Positions 1 to 4,980 are shown, counted from the stretch's first letter. The stretch is 5,045 nt of DNA from Candidatus Nomurabacteria bacterium (GCA_020846955.1 JADLCZ010000049.1:1-5045), one strand, 5' to 3'. The notes: a model not told the origin generated them from the sequence alone. Program-made: numbers and translations.

Positions 1-92
1 AATGCATATTTAAAGGGAGTAAGTATTACAGAAAAAATAAACATAATGAGTGTTATTGCCCCGATTATTTTTTGTTGATATTGATTACTCAT
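1..92 (-). CDS. Partial gene, 5' end: protein with N-terminal membrane segment or signal anchor
   Basis: Reading the minus strand from the ATG at 92-90, the frame stays open for 30 codons to the window edge. The start reads MSNQYQQKIIGAITLIMF, with a hydrophobic stretch over about residues 9-26 after a short polar start containing one Lys. That fits an N-terminal transmembrane helix or uncleaved signal anchor. The start lies only 3 nt past the stop of the gene at 96-989, so the two are probably co-transcribed. A TGGTATAAT box at 103-111 could also start a nearly leaderless transcript for this gene alone. There is no Shine-Dalgarno sequence. An ATG at 99-97 gives only four codons and is not the start. 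The function cannot be told from 30 residues. It may belong with its neighbours in a cell-envelope cluster, which is inference. Confidence 0.6.
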   Translation of the reverse strand, partial: MSNQYQQKIIGAITLIMFIFSVILTPFKYA

Positions 93-95
93 ATA

Positions 96-989
96 TCATT
101 TTATTATACCATTTCTTTTAAAAAAGGTAGTCATTTTATCTATTGTAGATATAATACCATCATTATATTTTTTATATTTAACAATTGCAGCCATTCCAGA
201 AATAGGATCATCTAATAGATTAGACATTAATTCAATGGATTTTGCAGTATTTTCATAATTATTTGCAAATTCTAGATGTATATTTATTAGTGATGTTGGT
301 ACAATGATAGTCATTAAATCTTTTCCAAAATTATGATAATCATTTGCAGCAAGCAACCCCATTTTCAATGCTTGTGGATCATTGTTGGCAATAGCCTGAC
401 CAATAAAAACAAACTCTTCTCCGATATAACGATTCGCATATTTCTTATATATTTTCTTTAGTGTATTGTAATATATGCGTAAATTCGCTGGAGTAGTAGG
501 TACTGCTTGTATCATTTTTTCTGTATAAATATTTGGTATGTCTTTTGTGACAATTTTGTTCCCTATCTGTTCTGCTAAGGTTTTCATGGATGCTTCGTTT
601 AGATTTCCACTTTGTTGTAATGAAACAACAAGAGCAAAGAATTCCCTTGCCATTTTATCATCTTCTGTGAGCTCACTTTCTGGAACATTGTCTTTATTTA
701 GAGTTTTTTTCTTTGCTACTATGTATTCTTTGTTGCTTGCGCCATCACCAAACGGATCCAAGCCCCATAAAGCTTCTTCCCAATCTTGGATACCGTTTGA
801 ATTCTGGTCTTGAATTACGATGTCTTTAACCAGCATTTCTTTTTGTACATTGTTTTTATTAATTTTTGAACGGATCTTTGGTATTATTTTTATAATAACA
901 ACAGTCAGAATAATAATTCCAAGTAAAATACTTGCTTTTTTAACAAACTGTGGGCTTGGTAAATATTGTTTTATAGGCTTATTTTCCAT
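96..989 (-). CDS. Membrane-anchored hypothetical protein with an EF-hand-like calcium loop
   Basis: This is a 297-residue protein of unknown function. A short basic N-terminus is followed by one hydrophobic helix at about residues 20-38, with no obvious cleavage site, so it is likely anchored with the rest outside the cell. Residues 61-72 (DQNSNGIQDWEE) form a textbook EF-hand/dockerin-type loop with acidic or amide residues at positions 1, 3, 5, 9 and 12, Gly at 6 and Ile at 7. It runs into LWGLDPFGDG. One such loop after a membrane anchor is a layout I associate with uncharacterised Parcubacteria envelope proteins. The remaining 200 residues look helical and mostly charged, and I recognise no enzyme motif there. 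The ATG at 989 is chosen because a TATAAT box ends 9 nt upstream and the anchor follows at once. It is divergent from the secreted-protein gene at 1073 and 3 nt from the next minus-strand gene. Calcium binding is an inference from the loop. Confidence 0.85.
   Translation of the reverse strand: MENKPIKQYLPSPQFVKKASILLGIIILTVVIIKIIPKIRSKINKNNVQKEMLVKDIVIQDQNSNGIQDWEEALWGLDPFGDGASNKEYIVAKKKTLNKDNVPESELTEDDKMAREFFALVVSLQQSGNLNEASMKTLAEQIGNKIVTKDIPNIYTEKMIQAVPTTPANLRIYYNTLKKIYKKYANRYIGEEFVFIGQAIANNDPQALKMGLLAANDYHNFGKDLMTIIVPTSLINIHLEFANNYENTAKSIELMSNLLDDPISGMAAIVKYKKYNDGIISTIDKMTTFFKRNGIIK
103..111 (-). promoter_or_regulatory. Extended -10 promoter element for the partial gene at 1-92
   Basis: On the minus strand the sequence is TGGTATAAT: a perfect TATAAT (108-103) preceded by the TGn extension. 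Transcription would be expected to start near 96, about 4 nt before the ATG at 92. The box lies inside the last codons of the upstream gene (96-989). The same nine bases occur at 1058-1066 before the plus-strand gene. I see no good -35 element. In DNA this AT-rich a chance match is possible. Confidence 0.4.
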
Positions 990-998
990 CTGTATTTT

Positions 999-1004
999 AT
1001 TATA
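999..1004 (-). promoter_or_regulatory. -10 box for the EF-hand protein gene
   Basis: A perfect minus-strand TATAAT (1004-999) ends 9 nt before the ATG at 989, so the predicted start is near 992 with a leader of about 3 nt. The string GTATAATAAAAT is shared exactly with the box before the partial gene (109-98 and 1005-994). There is no convincing -35 element and no TGn extension. It is one half of a divergent promoter pair in the 990-1072 intergenic region. Confidence 0.5.
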
Positions 1005-1057
1005 CTACAATATATTTCATTTATATATAAAATAATGTGTATATCTATATAATTTTG

Positions 1058-1066
1058 TGGTATAAT
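1058..1066 (+). promoter_or_regulatory. Extended -10 promoter giving a leaderless mRNA for the secreted protein gene
   Basis: The sequence TGGTATAAT is an extended -10 with a perfect hexamer at 1061-1066. Taking its last T as -7, position +1 falls on 1073, which is the A of the ATG. This predicts a leaderless transcript and supports 1073 over the in-frame ATG at 1037, which lies upstream of the promoter. No Shine-Dalgarno sequence precedes the start. Confidence 0.55.
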
Positions 1067-1072
1067 ACTTTT

Positions 1073-1429
1073 ATGTCCCAAAAAAATAAGTTATATTTAT
1101 TAATTTTTTCTCTTATTATTTCAATATTTTTACCCAATAAATATTTAAATGCAACTGGAGGAAATTATTTTGGTGGCAGGATTGTAAGCATAGTTCCTTG
1201 TACTTGTAGTATTGGTTATCAGGTTGGAATAACTGGTCCTGGCACATCAACTGGAACTTATTTGTATACAGGTTTTAGCACTGGTTATAGAAATTATTTA
1301 CCAAGTTTTGGTCGTAATATTTTAGGAGGGTATACTCCTGGTGGAATATGTATGGTCGGTGTAGCTCCAATATGTGAACCGTTGAATATCTCAAAAGGAA
1401 CCTTTTCTTTTTTTGGAGTATCATTCTAA
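1073..1429 (+). CDS. Small secreted or surface protein with four cysteines
   Basis: This 118-residue protein has a basic start (MSQKNK), a hydrophobic core at about residues 8-20 and a possible signal peptidase site after Ala27. The mature part is rich in Gly, Tyr, Ser and Thr and has four cysteines at 43, 45, 93 and 101, in the contexts VPCTCS, GICMVG and PICEP. An even number of cysteines in an exported protein suggests disulphides, which is inference. The pattern GGRIVSIVPCTCS resembles small uncharacterised proteins I recall from Parcubacteria, often near pilus or type IV secretion-like genes. I cannot confirm the family or assign a function. The upstream ATG at 1037 would add 12 residues, but the promoter at 1058-1066 points to 1073. 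The gene runs divergent from the EF-hand protein gene, and its last 9 nt overlap the ksgA 3' end tail-to-tail. Confidence 0.8.
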   Translation: MSQKNKLYLLIFSLIISIFLPNKYLNATGGNYFGGRIVSIVPCTCSIGYQVGITGPGTSTGTYLYTGFSTGYRNYLPSFGRNILGGYTPGGICMVGVAPICEPLNISKGTFSFFGVSF

Positions 1430-2248
1430 CTCTTTTGCAAGAGCAAGCCACTCTTTTATAGATATATCTTCAGCACGGACTTTCTCATTTATATTATTCT
1501 TCTCAAAGAATTCTTTGATTTTCTTCTTCTCAACTACAGCGTCTAGATTACGAATGAGCACTTTCCTTTTGTGAGCAAAGCCAGCTTTAACAATTTGGAA
1601 GAACCACTTTTCTTGAATTTTCCCCTCTCTGGTACCCCGGAGAGGGGCAAGGGGTGAGGCAAAATTCTTTTTTGAAATACTCGTAATTTGAACAATTGCT
1701 GAATCTACTTTTGGTGCGGGGGAGAAAAACTTCTTACTAACTTTTGTAATATATTTCGGTGTACCGTAGGCTTTGACACTGACAGACAATATACTCTCCT
1801 TGCCATCACGAGCCACAATTCTCTCGGCAACTTCTTTTTGAACCAAGAGTACCATTGTAGAGGGTTGGGTATCTTCCGTTAGGAATTTTTTAAATATAGC
1901 CCCCGTAATATTATATGGAATATTTGCAACCACTTTGTATTCGCCAGATTTTAAATCATAAACACTCGGGTCAAATTCCAGTATGTCCCCTTTTATAAGT
2001 ACTAAGTGCCCACTTGTAATTTCTTTTTGGAATTTCTCGAAAAGTATTTCACACAAATTGTGATCTTTTTCTATTGCAATAACTTTGTTCACACTTCTTA
2101 ATAAATATTCTGTAAGCACCCCTTTACCAGGGCCGATTTCGAGCACTACATCACTTTTAAATAAATCCCCAGCCTTGCACATAGCAAGTAGCACCCCTTT
2201 TGATTTCAGGAAATTCTGCCCCAATGACTTTTTCGCTTTGTGTATCAT
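1421..2248 (-). CDS. rsmA: 16S rRNA adenine(1518/1519)-N6 dimethyltransferase RsmA (KsgA)
   Basis: RsmA/KsgA dimethylates two adjacent adenines in the 3'-terminal hairpin of 16S rRNA, using S-adenosylmethionine, as a late step in small-subunit maturation; its loss is the classic route to kasugamycin resistance. The 275 residues match the family length. Visible motifs are KSLGQNFL at 7-14, the SAM-binding loop LEIGPGKG at 36-43, the acidic ribose contact IEKD at 59-62, GDIL at 87-90, the catalytic NIPYNI at 109-114, and PAPKVDSAIV at 177-186, followed by the helical C-terminal domain (FAHKRKVLIRNL, 224-235). Residues 198-210 (SPLAPLRGTREGK) do not fit the family. They are encoded by a GC-rich palindrome between the two domains (see the repeat at 1622-1660). 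The ATG at 2248 shares ATGA with the transposase stop, so translation may be coupled. Only a weak GGAA lies upstream. Confidence 0.97.
   Translation of the reverse strand: MIHKAKKSLGQNFLKSKGVLLAMCKAGDLFKSDVVLEIGPGKGVLTEYLLRSVNKVIAIEKDHNLCEILFEKFQKEITSGHLVLIKGDILEFDPSVYDLKSGEYKVVANIPYNITGAIFKKFLTEDTQPSTMVLLVQKEVAERIVARDGKESILSVSVKAYGTPKYITKVSKKFFSPAPKVDSAIVQITSISKKNFASPLAPLRGTREGKIQEKWFFQIVKAGFAHKRKVLIRNLDAVVEKKKIKEFFEKNNINEKVRAEDISIKEWLALAKELE
1622..1660. repeat. GC-rich palindromic element inserted in frame in rsmA
   Basis: CCCCTCTC (1622-1629) pairs with GAGAGGGG (1640-1647). The stem continues through a T-G pair and GG/CC (1631-1632 with 1637-1638) around a TACC loop. A G-rich tail, GGGGTGAGG, follows at 1651-1659. 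The segment is strikingly GC-rich against the AT-rich surroundings. In the rsmA frame it encodes about residues 197-210, where related proteins go straight from the SAIV segment to the FF-x-x-V helix. The form resembles dispersed CCCCTCTCC-type palindromes found in many bacterial genomes and, in behaviour, the in-frame Rickettsia palindromic elements. The family assignment is inference; the palindrome itself is seen directly. Confidence 0.7.
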
Positions 2249-2949
2249 ATATTATTTTCCATTCTTTCCATGCCGGGAATGGAATTTATTTCATTCCCAT
2301 AATTTAAAAATTCTTTTATTTCTTTTTCGAATGATTCTGAAGCTTCAAAATATTTTGGAAACGCCTCTTTATTTAATATTTTCCCCTCTTGTCTATTTGC
2401 GCCTGAATAATCTAAAAAACTTGAATATTTATAATTTTTTAAATATTCCTTCGTGCGTTCAATGTCTTTTAAACCAACTTCTTTCCAATTGTTTTGAATC
2501 AACTTTACTATGTTTAAATGAATATAAGTATAATTGTATTTTAAATATTTATCACCAACAATGTGTTTAGCCTTAGATCTTCCTTGGAACAATGTTCCAG
2601 TTCTATTATTTTTTACATTAAAATATTTTGAATAACTTCCAAGAATTCTTTGTAAAAACAGAGCGGTGTCTTTTTCGTTTTTTGAACGTATCAATAAATG
2701 AAAATGGTTTGGCATAGTGGTATAAGCCCCAATATCAACAAGAGTCTCCCCTCTTTCAACTGACCATACTGGTAATATGTCTTGTGATTTTATCCCAGAA
2801 TATTTACTAGTTTCTTTACTGTTTGCTGTGTATAGTAATTTTTGGAAACGGTCATAATCCGAAAAATCTAGAAATATTTCCATTTTATTTGTTCCCCTAT
2901 TATATATATGGAAATATTCTCCTGGTGTAAAAGGTATCAACCTTGCCAT
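2245..2949 (-). CDS. REP-associated / IS200-like tyrosine (Y1, HUH) transposase
   Basis: This 234-residue protein belongs to the Y1_Tnp / COG1943 superfamily (RAYT-type), single-strand DNA endonucleases that cut next to DNA hairpins. It begins with YFHIYNRG (12-19), typical of the family. The metal-binding HUH motif is H82-F83-H84 in TMPNHFHLL. LFQGRSKAKHI (120-130) matches the conserved strand, and the likely catalytic tyrosine is Y142 in YIHLN. The usual NPVK reads NIVK here, a small deviation. All catalytic residues appear present, so it may be active. No accessory TnpB/IscB gene is seen. Matching palindromes lie 11 nt upstream of the start and within the last codons, where SIPGMER is hairpin-encoded. 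The stop TGA overlaps the rsmA ATG. No Shine-Dalgarno sequence precedes the ATG at 2949, but a possible -10 box (TATTAT) ends 6 nt before it. It lies in the uvrD-rsmA interval on the same strand. Confidence 0.93.
   Translation of the reverse strand: MARLIPFTPGEYFHIYNRGTNKMEIFLDFSDYDRFQKLLYTANSKETSKYSGIKSQDILPVWSVERGETLVDIGAYTTMPNHFHLLIRSKNEKDTALFLQRILGSYSKYFNVKNNRTGTLFQGRSKAKHIVGDKYLKYNYTYIHLNIVKLIQNNWKEVGLKDIERTKEYLKNYKYSSFLDYSGANRQEGKILNKEAFPKYFEASESFEKEIKEFLNYGNEINSIPGMERMENNI
2249..2257. repeat. Left copy of 9-bp direct repeat ATATTATTT flanking the transposase unit
   Basis: ATATTATTT here is repeated exactly at 2992-3000, both copies just outside the paired palindromes. This copy directly abuts the rsmA start codon and encodes the last residues of the transposase. 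The AT-rich composition makes a chance match possible. Confidence 0.45.
2265..2284. repeat. Palindromic end sequence, copy 1 (rsmA side, inside the transposase CDS)
   Basis: The 20 bases TTTCCATGCCGGGAATGGAA are identical to 2965-2984. TTCCAT pairs with ATGGAA (6 bp) around the loop GCCGGGA, but the outer stem of the other copy is missing. On the minus strand it is read as transposase residues 224-229 (IPGMER). It is the likely right-end hairpin of the mobile unit. A second ATGGAA on the minus strand (2262-2257) could pair as an alternative. Confidence 0.75.
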
Positions 2950-2955
2950 ATGAAT

Positions 2956-2964
2956 ATAATAACA
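2956..2964 (-). promoter_or_regulatory. Possible extended -10 box for the transposase, partly in the hairpin arm
   Basis: The minus strand reads TGTTATTAT (2964-2956), i.e. TGn plus TATTAT, ending 6 nt before the ATG at 2949, so +1 would fall on the A of the ATG. The TGn bases and the first bases of the hexamer belong to the outer stem of the palindrome at 2960-2990. The match to consensus is weaker than at the other promoters and the region is AT-rich. Confidence 0.3.
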
Positions 2965-2990
2965 TTTCCATGCCGGGAATGGAAATGTTA
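2960..2990. repeat. Palindromic end sequence, copy 2 (uvrD side), 12-bp perfect stem
   Basis: TAACATTTCCAT (2960-2971) pairs perfectly with ATGGAAATGTTA (2979-2990) around the 7-nt loop GCCGGGA. The core 2965-2984 is identical to copy 1. It sits between the uvrD stop and the transposase start, as expected for a left-end hairpin recognised by a Y1 transposase. In RNA it could also protect or partly terminate the uvrD transcript, although no U-run follows it on the minus strand. Confidence 0.8.
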
Positions 2991-2991
2991 A

Positions 2992-3000
2992 ATATTATTT
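2992..3000. repeat. Right copy of 9-bp direct repeat ATATTATTT flanking the transposase unit
   Basis: This is identical to 2249-2257 and begins 2 nt outside the hairpin stem, 9 nt from the uvrD stop codon. If it marks the insertion site, uvrD and rsmA were once separated by only 17 nt. Confidence 0.45.
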
Positions 3001-3008
3001 ACGATTTG

Positions 3009-4925
3009 TTATAAATATACAATTTTATCATCTGAACTTGCTCCACCTTGTTCGAAGTGTGTCAGGTGTGCAGGGATGTCGTTGAGGAATTCGCTTGGTG
3101 TATTTACTTGCTTCATTCCAAATATTGTTCGTAGTACCGCATAGCATAGATAGAGCTTGTGCTCTGCTCGTGTAACCGCTACATAAAATAGTCTACGCTC
3201 CTCCTCGCTCTCTCCTGCATCGCGCGAATTGCTCCGTGAATGCGGGAAAAGGTCTTGCTCAAGTCCTGTGATAAATACATATTTGAATTCCAAGCCCTTG
3301 CTTGCATGCACGGTCATCAGTCGTACGCCACCATTGTTGTGCATTAGGCTGTCTTGATCGCTTGCGAGTGCGGCATCAGAGAGTAGCATATCTATCCCCT
3401 CGGCACCAAATGCGTCGTACTTGAGTGATAGCGTTACGAGCTCTTTTATGTTTTCCAATTTCTCTTGCTCTTCGGCACTACCTTGCTTCAATTCCTCTTC
3501 AATACCACTTTTGTTAATTACAAATTTGATTGTTTCTGAGGTACTGTGATCTTCCATATATTCACGTATACTGTGCAATAATCCATAAAACATATTCACT
3601 TTCACCTGCATACCACTCGGGAGATCACCAAATTGATTGGCAAAAATTTTGGCAATTGTGACTTTGCCAATTCCTCGCGCTGGAACATTGATAATCCTTT
3701 TGATATCCGAAAGGCTGTCACGATTGAGACTTGCTCGTAGATACGCAAGGACATCTTTGATTTCCTTTCTTTCAAAAAATTTGACTCCCAAAACTTGGTA
3801 AGGAATTTGTCGGCCGAGGAACGCTTCCTCAAGAATTCGAGATTGGAAGTTGGCACGATAGAGGACTGCAATTTCTGTGGGCAATACTTTCCCACTTTCA
3901 AGTAGACTATATACAGTATCGGCGACAAACGCCGCTTCCCCACCTTCGTCGAAGGATTCGTGTAGTGTGATCATCTCCCCTACCTCTTTCTCGGTAAAAA
4001 GATTTTTCGGGACACGATACACATTCTTTTTGATAACTTCATTTGCCGCTTCGAGAATTGTTTTTGTTGATCTGTAATTCTGCTCGAGCATTACTATCTT
4101 TGTATCGGGATAATCTTTCTCGAAATGAAGCATGTTTTTAATATTTGCCCCCCGCCATGAATATATATTTTGATCGGTGTCTCCCACTACACAAATATTT
4201 TTGTTCTCCCCTACAAGCAATTTGACCAATTCATACTGCACTTCATTTGTATCCTGATACTCATCGATCATCACATATTTATACCTTTTGTGATATTGGT
4301 GGCGGATTTCCAAATTCTCTTTCAATACTTGCACTGATTTGAGGAGTAGGTCATCGAAGTCGAGTGCTCCCTCCTTCTTCAAACTCATATCATATTTCTC
4401 CCAAACCTTGGCCACTACTTCTTGGAAGCCTCCACGAATATTTTCGATAAACTGCTCCCGACTTATGAAGTCGCCTTTGGATCGTGATATGATACTTTTG
4501 ATTTTGCGTGGCTCAAATTGTTTGGGATCAAGATCAAGCTCTTTGAGCGCTTCTTTAATATACCCTGTAGTATCAGAGTCATCAGCAATCGTGAAGTGCC
4601 TTGTCAGTCCTAATAGATGAGCATTCTCTCGGATAATATTTACACCAAGTGAGTGAAATGTAGACACAAATGGACTACTGTCATATTTGCGATCCGACAA
4701 CAAGCTTGTCACCCTATCGCGCATTTCTTTAGCAGCCTTGTTGGTAAAAGTTACTGCCAAGATTTCGTTCGGGTTTACGCCACTTCGAATTAGATGGAGT
4801 ATACGGTAAGTGAGAGTTTTGGTCTTACCAGCCCCAGCCCCAGCTACAATCAATAGTGGCCCGTCTGTGTAGAGTACTGCTTCTTGTTGCATAGCATTGA
4901 GATCTTTTAAATATTCTGTATTCAT
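3009..4925 (-). CDS. uvrD: UvrD/PcrA-type superfamily 1 DNA helicase, C-terminally short
   Basis: UvrD/PcrA helicases are ATP-driven 3'-to-5' translocases acting in excision and mismatch repair and in clearing replication obstacles. All SF1A motifs are present, counting from the GTG at 4928 (subtract 1 for the ATG start): Q motif LNAMQQEAV (10-18), Walker A AGAGAGKT (29-36, Lys35), Ia VTFTNKAA (59-66), Walker B DEYQDTN (222-228), III VGDTDQNIYSWRGA (248-261), IV EQNYRST (282-288), V TVHASKGLEF (539-548) and VI EEERRLFYVAVTRA (575-588). At about 638 residues it is shorter than PcrA/UvrD (about 720-750). It ends some 50 residues after motif VI and lacks the C-terminal Tudor-like RNA-polymerase-binding region. 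An in-frame GTG at 4928 is an alternative start. The ATG at 4925 is preferred because a -10 box ends 8 nt upstream. The gene heads a likely operon with the transposase and rsmA. PcrA versus UvrD naming cannot be settled here. Confidence 0.95.
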   Translation of the reverse strand: MNTEYLKDLNAMQQEAVLYTDGPLLIVAGAGAGKTKTLTYRILHLIRSGVNPNEILAVTFTNKAAKEMRDRVTSLLSDRKYDSSPFVSTFHSLGVNIIRENAHLLGLTRHFTIADDSDTTGYIKEALKELDLDPKQFEPRKIKSIISRSKGDFISREQFIENIRGGFQEVVAKVWEKYDMSLKKEGALDFDDLLLKSVQVLKENLEIRHQYHKRYKYVMIDEYQDTNEVQYELVKLLVGENKNICVVGDTDQNIYSWRGANIKNMLHFEKDYPDTKIVMLEQNYRSTKTILEAANEVIKKNVYRVPKNLFTEKEVGEMITLHESFDEGGEAAFVADTVYSLLESGKVLPTEIAVLYRANFQSRILEEAFLGRQIPYQVLGVKFFERKEIKDVLAYLRASLNRDSLSDIKRIINVPARGIGKVTIAKIFANQFGDLPSGMQVKVNMFYGLLHSIREYMEDHSTSETIKFVINKSGIEEELKQGSAEEQEKLENIKELVTLSLKYDAFGAEGIDMLLSDAALASDQDSLMHNNGGVRLMTVHASKGLEFKYVFITGLEQDLFPHSRSNSRDAGESEEERRLFYVAVTRAEHKLYLCYAVLRTIFGMKQVNTPSEFLNDIPAHLTHFEQGGASSDDKIVYL

Positions 4926-4933
4926 CACACACT

Positions 4934-4942
4934 ATTCTAGCA
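4934..4942 (-). promoter_or_regulatory. Extended -10 promoter for uvrD
   Basis: The minus strand reads TGCTAGAAT, a TGn extension plus TAGAAT (4939-4934). The expected +1 is near 4927, giving a leader of 0-3 nt before the ATG at 4925. The box overlaps the foot of the terminator stem at 4940-4980, so transcription from upstream ends and the uvrD transcript begins within about 20 nt. There is no good -35 hexamer at 17-18 bp and no Shine-Dalgarno sequence. Confidence 0.5.
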
Positions 4943-4980
4943 TAAAAAATCCCACAGTTTATCTGTGAGATTTTTTATGC
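4940..4980 (-). terminator. Bidirectional Rho-independent terminator
   Basis: An 18-bp inverted repeat (4940-4957 with 4963-4980, one C-A mismatch at 4952/4968) surrounds the loop TTTAT. Its core CACAG/CTGTG is flanked by A6 on one side and T6 on the other, so RNA from either strand gives a hairpin followed by a U-run. Given the gene directions, its job is probably to end the minus-strand gene that stops at 4999, just before the uvrD promoter. Confidence 0.8.

Larger units (their letters stand above)
2249..3000 (-). mobile_element. Putative IS200/RAYT mobile unit inserted between uvrD and rsmA
   Basis: The unit consists of one Y1 transposase gene framed by two identical same-orientation palindromes (2265-2284 and 2965-2984) and by a 9-bp direct repeat outside them (2249-2257 and 2992-3000). 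Same-strand, same-polarity hairpins at both ends are what IS200/IS605-type transposases recognise. These enzymes are not normally reported to duplicate target sites, so the outer repeat may instead be microhomology or chance. Removing the unit and one repeat copy would place the rsmA start 17 nt after the uvrD stop. The exact ends are uncertain by several bases. Confidence 0.6.

Noticed and set aside
538..1035. Plus-strand open frames opposite the EF-hand protein gene
   Set aside because: These are mirror frames of a long, convincing minus-strand gene and show no domain or plausible start context of their own.
1037..1072. Upstream ATG extending the secreted protein gene by 12 residues
   Set aside because: The ATG lies upstream of a strong TGGTATAAT box whose +1 falls on the ATG at 1073. 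The added residues would also push the basic signal-peptide start inward.
1394..1416. AAAAGG-AA-CCTTTT followed by a T-run as a terminator of the secreted protein gene
   Set aside because: The stem is only 5-6 weak A-T-rich pairs with a 2-4 nt loop and lies before the stop codon. It is too weak to call.
2085..2570. Plus-strand open frame of 161 codons across the rsmA/transposase junction
   Set aside because: It is antisense to two recognised genes, rich in residues expected from reading AT-rich code backwards, and has no family signature.
2740..2765. Small inverted repeat (AAGAG/CTCTT) in the transposase at residues 65-71 as another inserted palindrome
   Set aside because: The stem is about 5 bp, and the encoded RGETLVDIGAY looks like ordinary transposase sequence leading into the HUH motif.
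1421..2949. Use of an alternative genetic code (TGA as glycine, as in some related lineages)
   Set aside because: TGA stops fall at the expected ends of rsmA and the transposase, and no TGA interrupts the recognised genes.
2245..3000. CRISPR-like array from the repeated palindrome
   Set aside because: There are only two copies, 700 bp apart, with a gene between them and no regular spacers or cas genes.
3602..4620. Open frames in other registers within uvrD
   Set aside because: They lie wholly inside the helicase, whose motifs are continuous across the region.
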